A DNA stretch of 64,000 nt from Rhea pennata (taxonomy: Eukaryota; Chordata; Aves; Rheiformes; Rheidae): positions 119,740,602 to 119,804,601 of the forward strand of contig NC_084665.1 in NCBI RefSeq assembly GCF_028389875.1. Reading direction: 5' to 3'. Positions 1 through 10,609 of this stretch are shown here, piece after piece; within the stretch, counting starts at the first letter, position 1, and each line of letters opens with the position of its first letter. Under the pieces are notes generated by a model. The model did not search any database and was not told where the DNA came from. It worked only from the letters and a program-made list of their open reading frames with translations. Made by a program: the position numbers and the translations under genes.

Positions 1-774
1 CAGCCACTCCTCCCAGCTTGGGATCATCAGCAAACTTGCTGAGGAGGCACTCTGTCCCCTCATCCAGCTCATTGATGAAGAAGTTGAACAGGATGTGACC
101 CAGGACTGAGCCCTGGGGGATGCCACTAGCCACAGGCCTCCAACTAGACTCCACGCCACTGATGATGACCCTCTGAGCTCTGCCTTTCAGCCAGTTCTCC
201 ATCCACCTCACTGTCCACTCACCTAATCCACACTTCCAGAGCTTATCTAGGAGGATATGGGAGACAGTGTCAAAAGCCTTGCTGAAGTCAAGGTACACAA
301 CGTCCACTGCTCTCCCCTCATCTACCCAGCCATCATAGAAGGCTATCAGATTGGTTCAGCAGGATTTCCCCTTGCTGAATCCATGCTGGCTACTCCTGAT
401 CACTTTCTTCTCCTCCATATGTCTGGAGATGACATCCAGAATGAGCTGTTCCATCAGCTTTAAAGGGATGGAGGTGAGGCTGACTGGCCTATAGTTGCCT
501 GGGTCCTCCTTCTTGCCCTTCTTGAAGACTGGAGTGACATTGGCTTTCTTCCAGTCCTCAGGCACCTCTCCAGTTCTCCATGACTTTTCAAAGATGATGG
601 AGAGCAGCCTGGCAACAACATTTGCCAGCTCCCTCAGTACCCGTGGGTGCATCCCATCAGGGTCCATGGATTTCTGGTTGTCTGGCCTGCCCAGAAGGTC
701 TCTAATCCTATCCTCCTCAACCAAAGGAAAGTCTTCCCTTCTCCAGACTTTCTTCCTCACATCCAGGCTGCAAT
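1..774 (-). mobile_element. CR1 LINE fragment, ORF2 reverse transcriptase, cut off by the window edge
   Basis: Minus-strand translation gives the reverse transcriptase of a CR1 (chicken repeat 1) non-LTR retrotransposon, which copies its own RNA into genomic target sites. Landmarks in order are PDGMHPRVLRELA (about 660-622), WRTGEVPEDWKKANVTPVFK (about 585-525), EDPGNYRPVSLTS, the QHGF segment near 375, [15 protein letters not shown] (about 300-255), a PQGSVLG motif, and the catalytic F-A-D-D box at 23-34. The frame is open over nearly the whole stretch. It is broken by one TGA (plus-strand 356-358) where the family has a leucine after GKSC. The element is 5'-truncated: its upstream edge meets the 3' end of tRNA-Val at about 770-775, and its downstream part lies outside the window. 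It is a dead copy unless that stop is an assembly error. Motif order and sequence are seen directly; the family name is established knowledge. Confidence 0.93.
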
Positions 775-846
775 GTTTCCACCTGGTTTCGAACCAGGGA
801 CGTTTCGCGTGTTAGGCGAATGTGATAACCACTACACTATGGAAAC
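775..846 (-). tRNA. tRNA-Val (anticodon AAC)
   Basis: A 72-nt cloverleaf reads on the minus strand, with a discriminator A at 774. The acceptor stem GTTTCCA/TGGAAAC is 7 of 7 paired. The anticodon stem TTCGC/GCGAA is perfect around the loop CTAACAC, placing anticodon AAC at plus-strand 811-813. The T arm is CCTGG-TTCGAAA-CCAGG. The A box (TAGTGTAGTGG) and B box (GGTTCGAAACC) are intact, so internal polymerase III promotion is possible. Compared with the usual vertebrate tRNA-Val sequence, as I remember it, differences at the acceptor base and in the T stem occur as matched pairs, which keeps pairing and argues against a decayed pseudogene. The oddity is termination: no TTTT occurs on the minus strand until about 272-275, roughly 500 nt downstream, because CR1 sequence begins right after the gene. 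It delivers valine to GUU (and, after A-to-I editing, GUC/GUA) codons if active. Confidence 0.92.
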
Positions 847-1096
847 TCCCAATAAACATATATTCATTGTTTCCAGTCATCTTCATGTCCTTCATGCATT
901 TGGACATCACTTTCGGAAGTATCTATTTGTTCCATCATCTTCATCTGAGAACTGCAGTGAGGCTCACATGGCTATAACACCATAGATCATTCTTCTTGCC
1001 CTTACTGAAGATGGGTCAGATGCAGTGATCTCTTTCCCATCATCAGGAAACTCCTCCTATTGCCAAGATCAAGGCGCTATAAAACAGAGTCAATAC
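847..1096. other. Spacer between the two tRNA genes, with an old CR1 fragment
   Basis: About 280 bp separate the 3' end of tRNA-Trp from the 5' end of tRNA-Val. Around 988-1,075 the sequence resembles, at a diverged level, the same CR1 reverse-transcriptase stretch found at about 490-590 (for example TTCTTGCCCTTACTGAAGAT against TTCTTGCCCTTCTTGAAGAC), in the same minus-strand orientation. The rest, about 850-985, shows nothing I recognise. Confidence 0.4.
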
Positions 1097-1100
1097 AAAA
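1097..1100 (-). terminator. Candidate Pol III terminator of tRNA-Trp
   Basis: The plus strand AAAA here is TTTT on the minus strand, 24-27 nt past the discriminator base of tRNA-Trp. A run of four Ts is the minimal vertebrate Pol III stop signal, and the distance is somewhat long but within the range seen for tRNA genes. Confidence 0.5.
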
Positions 1101-1123
1101 GTCACCTGGTGTTGAACTAATCC

Positions 1124-1195
1124 TGACCCCGGTGTGATTTGAACACACAACCTTCTGATCTGGAGTCAGACGCGCTCCCCTTGCGCCACGAGGTC
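1124..1195 (-). tRNA. tRNA-Trp (anticodon CCA)
   Basis: A complete 72-nt tRNA including the discriminator A (plus-strand T at 1,124). The acceptor stem is GACCTCG/CGGGGTC with one G-T pair. The D stem is GCGC/GCGC. The anticodon stem TCTGA/TCAGA holds loop CTCCAGA, putting CCA at plus-strand 1,161-1,163. The T arm GTGTG-TTCAAAT-CACAC is fully paired. The A and B boxes are as in vertebrate tRNA-Trp. No intron is present, as is normal for this vertebrate gene. A TTTT lies 24-27 nt downstream. The 5' end is preceded almost immediately (about 1,200) by CR1 sequence in the same orientation. With standard arms and a terminator it is probably a working gene, although activity cannot be judged from sequence alone. 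Confidence 0.93.
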
Positions 1196-1199
1196 GAGG

Positions 1200-1412
1200 T
1201 AAAGAGTTCAGCCCCATCCACTGGACACCTCCCCTTCAGGTACTTGTACACATTGATCAGATCCCCCCCTCAGTCTTCTCTTCCCCAGGCTGAAGAGGCC
1301 CAGCTCTCGCAGCCATTCCTCATAGGGCAGGTGCTCCAGCCCTCTGATCAACTTTGTAGCCCTGCGCTGGACTCTCTCCAGTAGCTCCATGTCTCTGTTG
1401 TACTGGGTACTT
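1200..1412 (-). mobile_element. CR1 LINE fragment, ORF2 C-terminal part
   Basis: On the minus strand this reads through the conserved CR1 ORF2 C-terminal region: [20 protein letters not shown], then [20 protein letters not shown], then a segment matching the usual [11 protein letters not shown] after a one-base shift. The fragment stops at about 1,200, well short of a normal CR1 3' end, and tRNA-Trp follows within a few bases. CR1 copies are normally 5'-truncated with an intact 3' end, so this 3' loss is unusual and points to a later deletion or a chimeric insertion. The upstream edge near 1,400-1,412 is approximate. Confidence 0.88.
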
Positions 1413-1421
1413 TTGCCACTA

Positions 1422-1458
1422 TCTGAGTCAGAATGCTGGGTTAGATGGTCTGAGGACA
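1422..1458 (+). repeat. Possible ancient CR1/L3-like 3' tail
   Basis: The segment around AATGCTGGGTTAGATGG followed by TCTGAGG resembles the common amniote tail with core CTGGGCTAGATGG and a later TCTGACC. It is short and could be chance. Confidence 0.3.
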
Positions 1459-2309
1459 TTTTTTTTTGCTCCAGGAATGCAAGAGAAAAATAATGAGGGA
1501 ATACTAATAGAAAACTCTGCTTTCAGTATAAATCTGGAGGGAACTCTTCAATGTCAGTAGAGGCATCTTAATTTTACACTTGCAAAAGAGTGCAGAATAT
1601 GAGCCAGCACACTTAAGTATAAAGAATTTATGTCAGATGTGGCACAAATTATCCCAAGGTGGAAAAATGTTTGAGAAAATCTTGACTGTATTCCTTTAGT
1701 AACTGAGTAATGAGTAACTTCTGCAGGGATAATATTCTACCTTTTTTCTTCATGATAAGAAGAAGAAATATTAGGCCAATTTTCATATGTATAAATTAAC
1801 ATAGGTCAGTTGAATTCTGTGTAAATATTCTGCTATGCACAAGCTGAGCAGCAGACTTTTGGAATTTTTAACTCCACAACTCTGCATATTACCTCTCAAA
1901 GGTATTAATCAACTACTGAGCTAACCTTGAAATCATGGAAAATTTGACAGAGGGTGGATCCCAAGAAATTTAAGTGAATTAGTCTCATTTCATGTGGAAA
2001 ATTGGAGAGAAATATGCATACATTAAGGAAATATGCAAGCTAATGTCCTAGATGTTTATTGTTTCCATATGTTTATTTCTAAACAGAGTAATTTAAGAAA
2101 CTCACTTTGGACATATGGAAAAAATATGGAAGAAAATCTCACCAAAAAATAGGCAAGCAAACCTAAAATGAGAAGTTTGTTTAGCTTTTTCTTTAGTTCT
2201 TTCCATCTGCAGGAAAGATTTTTAAAAGCAAGTTCCTGATGCCGCTGATGTTACTGATTGGTGCACTGATCATATCTGCAAATCTCCGTGTGTACTTTTC
2301 TGCAGTACT
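1459..2309. other. Unique AT-rich DNA
   Basis: No coding, RNA or repeat signal that I can support, only short homopolymers. Confidence 0.6.
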
Positions 2310-2467
2310 CCCTTGCCTTGCCTTCTCTTCCGCTCCATTCCCTTCCCCTCCTTTCTCCTCCCTTCCTCCCTCTCCTTTTCCTCTTTCCCCCCTTCCCTCT
2401 TGCCTTTTTCTCCTTCCGCTTTCTCCTTCCCCTTTCTCCTTCCCCTTTTCTGCCTTCTTGTTCTCTA
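2310..2467 (+). repeat. Pyrimidine tract (C/T-rich, imperfect tandem)
   Basis: About 158 bases are almost entirely C and T on the plus strand, with only a few G or A interruptions. The right part repeats a CCTTTCTCCTTC-like unit about three times. Such tracts arise by slippage and can adopt triplex (H-DNA) structure when supercoiled. The open frames through it, rich in Ser/Leu/Pro/Phe, are an artefact of its composition. Confidence 0.85.
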
Positions 2468-4389
2468 TGCAGTATGCTTAGAGCTTGCTCTTACTCGGCC
2501 ATCTCATTCCCTTCATCTCTCTTCTTTTTCTCACTCATGCAGCTAAACCTTTCATCCTTACAGCAAAGGCAATACAAACAGAACCATTCACTTTCCTTCC
2601 CATCTGTCAGCACCTGGAAGAGCACCTGCTTACTGATGCCTGTACTCACATGATGGATGTTATTTTACCTATTTTCTCTCCACAGGTTATTGTCATTGCT
2701 TTCTCCATTGTGACCTCAAAAATCAATCTTACTTCTTCAATCATTTGCCAAAATATTACATCCGAGTCTGCTTTCTTCTCCTTTTCCATAACAGCAACCA
2801 TTCCAAGTGCATTTTTCAGCAGTTTTTTTTTGTCCACCAATATGGGCTGCAAACAGCAGAAGTGGCACGGCTATAGTCTGGCATAACACAAGTGACATTT
2901 ATACTTGTTCCTCCTTGGGTGTAACCTAGAACTCTTTTGGATTCTCCATACTAAGAATATTCAATGTCTGAGAAGTGAGAGGTTTCCTCTGCAGTAGAAG
3001 AGTGGGGTCATTTACCTTCGCTTGTGGCTAGTCCATGTGGAAATCTAATTCATGGATGCTTTCTGGTAGACCAGTTGGTGTAATCTCATACTTGTGGTAC
3101 TAAAGGGGATCTTTAGTTCAAACAGAGGAACTTGAGCTAATTTATTAGGAGTGGGTGTTCTCAATGAAGTAAGTAAAAAAGAAGCTACAATTTAACTAGA
3201 GAGACCAGAGATGCCAAAGCCCATATCATCACTGGTAATGACCGTTGAGCTCAGCTTTGCATAGCAGGCAAATAGCTCGAGAAAGCTGTACCGTTCATCT
3301 GACTTTTCAGTCAACCCAATCCAAATAATATGAACCGTATAAACAATATTGAAATGAGGTGGAAAATATACTCTATAAGGATAATTCTTTTCTTTAGCTG
3401 TCTTACAAGCTTGTAAGTAAAACACACTGGACTGAACATAAAAAGATTTCACTATTAGTGGCAGTGTTGCTGTCATATCTGAGATACCTGGGACCCTGCT
3501 GTTCTAAGTGCTGTAAAAACAGAAAGTAAAAATCTGCTTGAATGAGTTTACAATCTGGATATAAGACAAGAGAGAACAGATAGTTATAGAGAAATGGGAG
3601 AGCACAGGGAAACTATGAAATAATTTTGGTCATTATAACAAATAGTGATCTCAGCACTCTAGCATTCTCACTATCGTTAAGTGTTTTGTAGGCATCATGG
3701 AAAATATTGAGTGGAAACAAAACTCCTGTTTATTATTATAAACAGAGTATTCAAAATCTTTTTGTGGTCTGTTACAATTGTAGAGCAATCCACTGATACC
3801 ATGCTTCCTCATTGTGTAGCAATAGGACAAGTAACTTAATACAGATAAGTGGGATGCTGGGATTGGGAGATTTGTCTTGCAAATAATATTCCAAGTGAGA
3901 CACATCAGAATAAGGTTTACTGAATAAAATATAACTTTGCTGAAAGCCTTGGGCCAGGACAAGGACCATAATTAGGACCATGTCATTCATAGGCATAAGT
4001 GTATTTTAACATATAATAGTAGCTGTAGAAAATTTATAGAAACAAAACTGCATATATTCTCTTTTAAATGCCTCAGCCTGTGGACTTAGGCTCTAGCCTC
4101 CTGTGTTGTGAGGAAACCTAACAAATTAGTTAGGTTTGTTACTGTCTTTCCAAGACAGTAATAATTTCAAGCATTTTATATTCCTCATGCATCAGAATAT
4201 TAGAGCATCCCAAGGAAATAACAGAAAGTAATCAAAAAACCTTGCCAAAACCTTCCGGAGCAACTGCTACAAGGATAGTGAACCAGACCTAGGCGATGCT
4301 CATCTCAGGAACTTATTGCAGAGGGGAAAGTTTCTGCTGAGTCAGAAACCTGGAGAGTGCATCTTCTGCTGCCACTACCACCACAATGG
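2468..4389. other. Unique DNA, no supported gene
   Basis: Two overlapping opposite-strand open frames (2,485-2,886 + of 133 codons and 2,646-2,852 - of 68 codons) are the longest here. They match nothing I know and lack convincing splice or start context. I see no repeats. Confidence 0.55.
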
Positions 4390-4598
4390 TCATAGAATGG
4401 CTGAGGCTGGAAGGGACCTCTGGAGATCAGCTAGTCCAACCTCCTTGCTCAAGTAGGGTCACCTAGAGCATGTTAGACAGGGGTGCATCCAGGCAAGCTT
4501 TGAGTATCTCCAGAGAAGGAGACTCCACAACCTCCCTGGGCAACCTGTTCCAGTGCTCTGTCACCCTCACAGTGAAGAAATTCCTCCTCACGTTCAGG
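4390..4598 (-). mobile_element. CR1 LINE 3' end
   Basis: Read on the plus strand this is the reverse complement of a CR1 3' terminus. It opens with TCATAGAATGGCTGAGGCTG, runs through GGAAGGGACCTCTGGAGATC and AGTCCAACC, then ACAACCTCCCTGGGCAACCT and TGTTCCAGTGCTCTGTCACC, and ends at the CTCCTCACGTTCAGG segment. That covers the last part of ORF2 and the 3' UTR of a 5'-truncated copy. The terminal octamer repeat typical of CR1 is reduced to about one unit. Confidence 0.93.
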
Positions 4599-7500
4599 TG
4601 GGGTGAATGATGTTAGAAGGGCAAAGTTAGCAACTCATGCTGCCCAGTGAAGAGCCCTGTGATTACCAGCTTTTGCTCAGCATACCCTATTCCCCCTGCT
4701 AACATGGGTCTTTTGCTTCCCATGAGATGGGTCATGAAAGGATGAAACTGCACAGAACTAGGATTCAAATGCTGCTGATAGTATTTTTGACAACACGTAT
4801 TTTTTTGGGGGGGGGGGAAGGAAACCATTTGCAGGTTCTATATTTCACTTTCACATTTAAAAAAGCATTTTTTAGCTTAAAATTACTTTTATAAGCTATG
4901 GATAGCATTCGGAAAAATAATTGGAATGGTCAAAAGAGGAATGAACTATTACGACATACCTAATTTTATTTCTTTAAGTGTTTAAATTCATCTGTGAATA
5001 CAGGCTCCACATACATCCTAAGTGGTACCACAGTGAAACTGCTCAATTCAACTCAGAAGTCTCTCAGCACAACTCAGCAGAAAACCTAAAACACGGTGGT
5101 ACTGCAGGAGTTAGCAACAGGAGCGTCTGCATGTTGACCTAAGAGGCTGTTCAGGTGTAGGTGTCTAAGATGACATCCAAAATAATTCTAAGTTGCCCAG
5201 AATGCAATGGAAGTGGAACAGCTAAATCCATGAATGGCCAAGTAAATCCTAGTGAAATGCTCAGGTACCCAGATTACTGCAGGGTCCTAAATATTCTGGA
5301 AAAAATCTTTAGGTGCCTGAAGTTCTGTTGCAGTGTATGCTAGGAGGCAGCTTTTGCTGCAGCTAAGTGAAACCATGAAACCCCATGGTCCAAGAGGGAT
5401 CCTTCTTTATGGAGGAAGTGTTCTTACAATTAAACACCTTGTGGTGTCTGAGCTGCCTGATGCATAAAGGAAATGTTAAATCCAATATTGAGCATAATAG
5501 TTACAACTACACTTAAAATACAAAGTTGAGGGAGAAGATAGGGACTTGAAATCAGCATCTTCTGCTTCTACTTCCCAGGACTGTACCCAGCAGATTACAC
5601 AATCAGGCTTGGTTAAATATCTGTCTGCCCCCATGAATTCTTGGCTGCATCACAGAGCAGATTTCGACAGCCTCCCTCTCTCCTCGGTGCATGCATACTT
5701 GCATGCTTGCACAAACAAAGCGTGGTGCATAGCCCGCTGCTCCGAGCCCTGGGAAACAGGAGCTGTGCGTTCAGACTCTCTGTAGCTGAAGTGGGAACTG
5801 TGCGCCAGGTACATTCTTCCTGCTTCTGCACTCTAATTTTGAGGCTATATAGTCCTTGTTAAAAATGATTTCTTCCTTCAGGTGCCTGTTTCAAAAAGAG
5901 CGAGCGAGTCAAGTTTATATGCAGATTATCAGAAATGAGTGAATCTGTACTTGAAAGGGAAGTTGGAGTGACATGACAATGGAATTAATATTTTCAAAAT
6001 AAATTCTCTAGAAAAGAAAGCCAGTGTAAAAGAGCCTGTGTGTCGAGTGGAGCCTGCCATGCATATCTGAGTAGTGTAGTACAACATATGAATACAGTTA
6101 CGGACCGATAGAGTTTTGATTAGTTTAGCTGACATCAACCTATGGCTGAACTGGTTCTTCAAACATTGTAAAAGTAGCCCTGGTCTGAGTTGTCAAGTGC
6201 CTCTCAAAGATCCAACAAAAGCAGGAACAAAGCACTGATAATTGTTACCATGTTTATCTGATGTTTCTTAGGTTCATAAAATAATTATGTTCCAGTGAAA
6301 AAATACATGTGTAGGATATCATGTGAATTCAGGATTGAGTTGGGAATGTAGAGCTCTCACAAGGTAAGACAGACACAAAATATGGAAGGTAATCCAAATG
6401 CAAAAATTAGGCAGATGGCAGCTATTTTTTCCTGTTCAATCCCCCGTTCAATCTTCCTTTCCTGACTCCCTGTCCCGCTCTCTCCCCCTTCATTCTCTAT
6501 TAGGAACCTGGAATCTCATCTTGGATTTGGTTTTTAAAATGGCTGGAAAAGGGCAAATGCTGGACCAGATGAGATGGCTAATTCATTCTAATCAAATTGA
6601 AAACACTTAATTAATGCAAAGTTCAGATTACAGAAGTCAGCCAAGTCTCTGTTTCTGTTGGAACCTTAACATGTGGAGTTCTTATGCTTATGATTTTTAA
6701 CCATACGAGTCCATCAGAAAAATATTCTTCTTCTCTACTTATTTCTTTTTTCCCCTCCAAATAAAAAAGATCAGACCTCAAGGAGTTGGGGCTTACAAAA
6801 ATGAGGGGAAAAGTTTAACTAAGAAAGTTCATTACCTTCTTGCTAAGAAGCTAGAAATGGAACAGCCCTCACTGGCTGCATCCAAGGTGTCAGTGTTACT
6901 TTGCATGTAGGAGGCTGATGCTGGATCTGCATGCCTACACCTGGCAAAAATGATCACAGTGGACAAAGGTCCTGCAAAACAAAGCTATTTATATTTAGGT
7001 TTTACTTTTGCTGCTAAAAGCAATTTGCTAATACCTCATACCACCTTTTCTATCTGGTGTCAGTCTGTTCAGGGTCAAATGCCAACATTCATGCACACAG
7101 AGCTGTTCCTGGAGAAGTACGCGGTACCAGGTGAGCTCTGGCAGAACTGCACTGCTTTGCAGGGCTGAGCCACTCATCAGTGATCCTCTGGACTGGGTGC
7201 TGGGGCAGGCTCAGGGATTTCAGGGTCAGAAAAGCCTGTAAGGCTGATTGAGCTGTTCCACACCCATGATCTAGGCTGATTTGTCAGTCTTGGGATCTGT
7301 GTGTAACTGATCGTAATTAAAAAATAACTGCAACCTTTCACATCAACCATGAGCAAAGACCACGTTACAACCGTTCCACCCCGGCAGGGGTATTAGGAAG
7401 AGGTTTCCTTTCGCTCTAAGAATGGCAGAAGAAAGGGAGGGACAAGCACGAGAGTAAAAAGGAATATTACTTGACGCAGCACAGCTTAGCCCTTCCCTTC

Positions 7501-8085
7501 TGTTTGTTCTCTGCAGCATAAAGTAGAAGTAGAGCAGAGGAAAGGGGACATGGACTTGCCTATTGCACACTACAAACTCAGGCTCTGTTTCATCTACAAG
7601 ATTGTGAAAACCACTCAACAGATGCTGACATGAAATATCACAGCTTTTAATTGAGTTCTGAGTGTCCAAATTCCTTAGGCTTTTTGAAAATCACAGCCTT
7701 GTTTTCTGCGTAGAGCTCCAGCATAACAATCCGAGAGGAACCAAAAAGCTAGTGTGGCTGGCTGATTTATTTAAAGCACAAAAGTCATAGAGGAATAATG
7801 CTCTATTTCCAGCAGAAGAAAGAACAAGAGCAATAACAGAGCCTCCCTGCTCTACAGCTGCGGACTCCCTCTCCGGCTGCTCTCGCCTTGGCGAAACCCT
7901 TGTGGGTTGTTCCTGTGCTCCACTCTTTGCTGACCGCTGGCTCTGACTCCCCCACGATGGCTTCCCAAGGATGACCGGGCAATTAGCCTTTGTCTCTCGA
8001 ACAAATATCAACACAACCCACCTGGTTCAGATCTATACACTCCTGGGGTAACAGAGGGCTGCAATTGCCCTGGAAAATCCTAAAA
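4599..8085. other. Unique DNA with a possible ancient repeat at 5,141-5,345
   Basis: At about 5,141-5,345 phrases such as GTAGGTGTCTAAGATG and TTTAGGTGCCTGAAG recall an old amniote repeat rich in 'TAGGTGCCTAA' motifs, but this is weak. A run of 11 G follows 6 T at 4,801-4,817. The stretch at about 7,850-7,990 is slightly GC- and CpG-enriched with no identifiable gene. Nothing else is supported. Confidence 0.45.
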
Positions 8086-8128
8086 GGAAAAAAAAAAAAA
8101 AAAGGAAAAAAAAAAAAGGAAAAAAACA
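8086..8128 (+). repeat. A-rich simple repeat
   Basis: Long A runs are interrupted by GG dinucleotides, with no target-site duplication or SINE body adjoining. Confidence 0.85.
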
Positions 8129-8205
8129 AGCAACCCTTTGCCTTCAAATATGTTACATTTGCTCATCCATTCACGTATAATATTTCACTAAGTGAAGACT
8201 GCACT

Positions 8206-8256
8206 GGAGGATGCCAGATCAGACGAGTAGCCCTTCTGCCCAAATGCAATAACCTG
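8206..8256 (-). repeat. Ancient CR1/L3-like 3' tail, minus orientation
   Basis: CCAGATCAGACGAGTAGCCC followed by TTCTGCCCAA and AATAACCTG resembles the reverse complement of the widespread amniote tail (TCAGACCAaaGGTCCATCTAGCCCAGTATCCTG type). It is strongly diverged, which fits an old insertion. Confidence 0.45.
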
Positions 8257-10003
8257 TAATGAGAAATACTAATTAACAAAACACTTTATTTTGATTTTGT
8301 AGTGAAAAGACAGAAAACCACACGATGCATGAATAACCAAGTTCTTTTGTTTCAAGCACAAAAAGAAAAATTTAAAACCCCCAAACAACTTTGATACACT
8401 GGTTTGAAAATAGCAGTGAGCTCAAGGGCTTGAAGAAGACTACAATGATTCAGTTAGGTAGTCTCAGTTTTACTTAAGTATTTTTCAGAAGCCCAGAACA
8501 CAAAAGAATGTCTGGGAGAGGCTAAATAAGCAAAGGACAGAAGTATTATTCTGTGATAAATTGTGCACATAATGAGTAATGACAGTGCTTTTTGCTTTTT
8601 CTTTTCATTTGGTGACACGAATAAGCAAAATAATTAGCCAAACCCTCTCAAAAGGGAATTCTGTTTTCTCACTGAGCATCAGTGAGGACTGTATTTTTTC
8701 AGCTGCGCTGCTTCAGAGTATTTCGTATCACCTTCTACAAAGCTAAACAAAGCTTAATGGTATTTCCATTAAATTTCAACTGAAATACTTCCAAAACAGT
8801 TCGTCCATAAAGATAGGCTATTTGTCCTGATACAGCACTCCGATAAGACCTTATCTGGAATAGCGTGTACTGTTCTGGTAACCGTTTTCAAGAAAGCAGA
8901 AAAGACCAGGACAGTAAGTGGAGTGAGGTTCTTATCAGATGAGATGGACGTACAAAGCTTATCCAGCACAGGAAACGGAGGCAGCGTATGCGCTTGCTGT
9001 CTAGCGGTGTATCAGGAAGGGATGAGTGCAGACAAGGAACATAACTATCTAAACTATGGGACAGTGTTGGCCCAAGAACAAATGGAGATGAAATGATCAT
9101 GGAACTTGACACTGAGAACGGAAAGGGTTTTAAGCATCACATTCTTGGATGACCTCCTAGCAAAAGTAAAGGATCCCACTTGGTTTTAGGGTAGAACTTG
9201 TTCACTTTGCAAAAGGAATTACATGATATAATTCCCCATGACAGAAACAGCTGACCCATTCAGTCACATGTTTCCAGTGGCAGCAGTGAGCTAATGAGTG
9301 CGTTCTTCACCATCTCCAGTCTTCTTTAACCAGAAATAAAGATTTTTAAAGTGAAGCCAGCCAAACTGGGCAGGGCAAATACTGATTCTCTCTAAAGAGA
9401 ACACATTATTAAAAACACACAAAAAATCTGTTTCTCTCACCATGCAACCATTCCATGGTAAACCAAAAAGCATCAGATTGCATCAAGTAAAAGAGGAAAC
9501 TCTGATTTAATGGATCTGTTTATCTGTCCACTGATGTTAATAAGTAATGACTATGAAATAAATAGAATTATATCAATGAGAATAGAATAAAATCCAGTGT
9601 TAGTATGAGAAGAAAATAGGGGGAAAAGTTCTATTTTGTATGTGATGTGTTTAACTGAATGGTTACTGAAGTTGGTGAAATACTTTTATCAAATTAGATG
9701 GCAAATTTTTGTGGAAAAATGTTGTTTACAATCTTCTATTATTAAACTTGCAGTTAATTTCCTGGTATGACATAAAAGAGTAATAACATTGATCATGTCT
9801 TGCAAAACGTTTGGCCTTCCAAAATAACTACTTTGATGAAAGAAAGTTCCATTAAAAGTCAGCCAATACAATTAACATGCAGGGAAAAGGTAGTAAGGAA
9901 ATGCTGCAGAGTTACATGTTTGTTACTGGAACAATTTTATACAAAATTTACCAAATTGTCAATTCTTGCAGATGGAGTTTGTGGTAGCCTAGCCAGATAG
10001 ACA

Positions 10004-10025
10004 TTTTTTTTAAAAAAAAAAAAAA
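10004..10025. repeat. T8/A14 inverted homopolymer
   Basis: Eight Ts run directly into fourteen As, a self-complementary tract. Similar but shorter T-to-A switches occur near 49,011-49,026 and 53,161-53,179. Confidence 0.85.
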
Positions 10026-10540
10026 TTAACTCTCCTTAGTTCCATTTCTGAAACTAATGGTCCTCTCGTAGGTACTTTCCACAGTTTTTCTCCCTTTCGC
10101 ATAAGACAGTATTCTATTGCATTGTGCAGCACAATGGTGTTTTCTACCTTAAATGGTAATTAAGACTTTTTCTCAGATGCTGTTGGCTGTTAGTATAATA
10201 ATTGGAGTGGGTGGACATCTTTATAGGAAAAGACAGATTTTAGTGCCATTTGTTTAGTGCCATAAGTATTGCCATCAAAACAGTAAATTTAACAAAAGAA
10301 TATCTAGAAAGATAGCTGGCATTATTCACAATCACGAATTGACAATCTGTCCTCTTGACAAAGAGTTATATTTTTTTGCTAGCTCTGCAAAACTAACAGT
10401 TTTCTTGTGTTGTGAACTGCTATTCCTCTTGAAGGGTTTTAATGTAGGTACTTGAAAAAGAAATGAGAAATCTACAGTGCATATTCAAGAGGCGTCATGA
10501 TCTAATCTGTTGGTTTAGTATCCATAGTAGCATAATGGTC

Positions 10541-10609
10541 ATATGATATATATATATATATAGTTAATGTAATTGTATATATAGTTAATATAAGCTATAG
10601 ATATCATAT
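10541..10609. repeat. AT-rich tract with inverted ends
   Basis: A (TA)n run is followed by two copies of TATATATAGTTAAT separated by a short AT spacer. The tract is bounded by ATATGATAT (10,541-10,549) and its complement ATATCATAT (10,601-10,609), so it could extrude as a loose cruciform. Confidence 0.7.

Noticed and set aside
2239..2653. Three overlapping Ser/Leu/Pro/Phe-rich open frames
   Set aside because: They are translations of the pyrimidine tract, which lacks stop codons by composition.
2485..2886. 133-codon open frame starting with a hydrophobic leader, overlapping a 68-codon frame on the other strand
   Set aside because: No recognised family, composition follows the neighbouring pyrimidine-rich DNA, and no splice or promoter context supports either strand.
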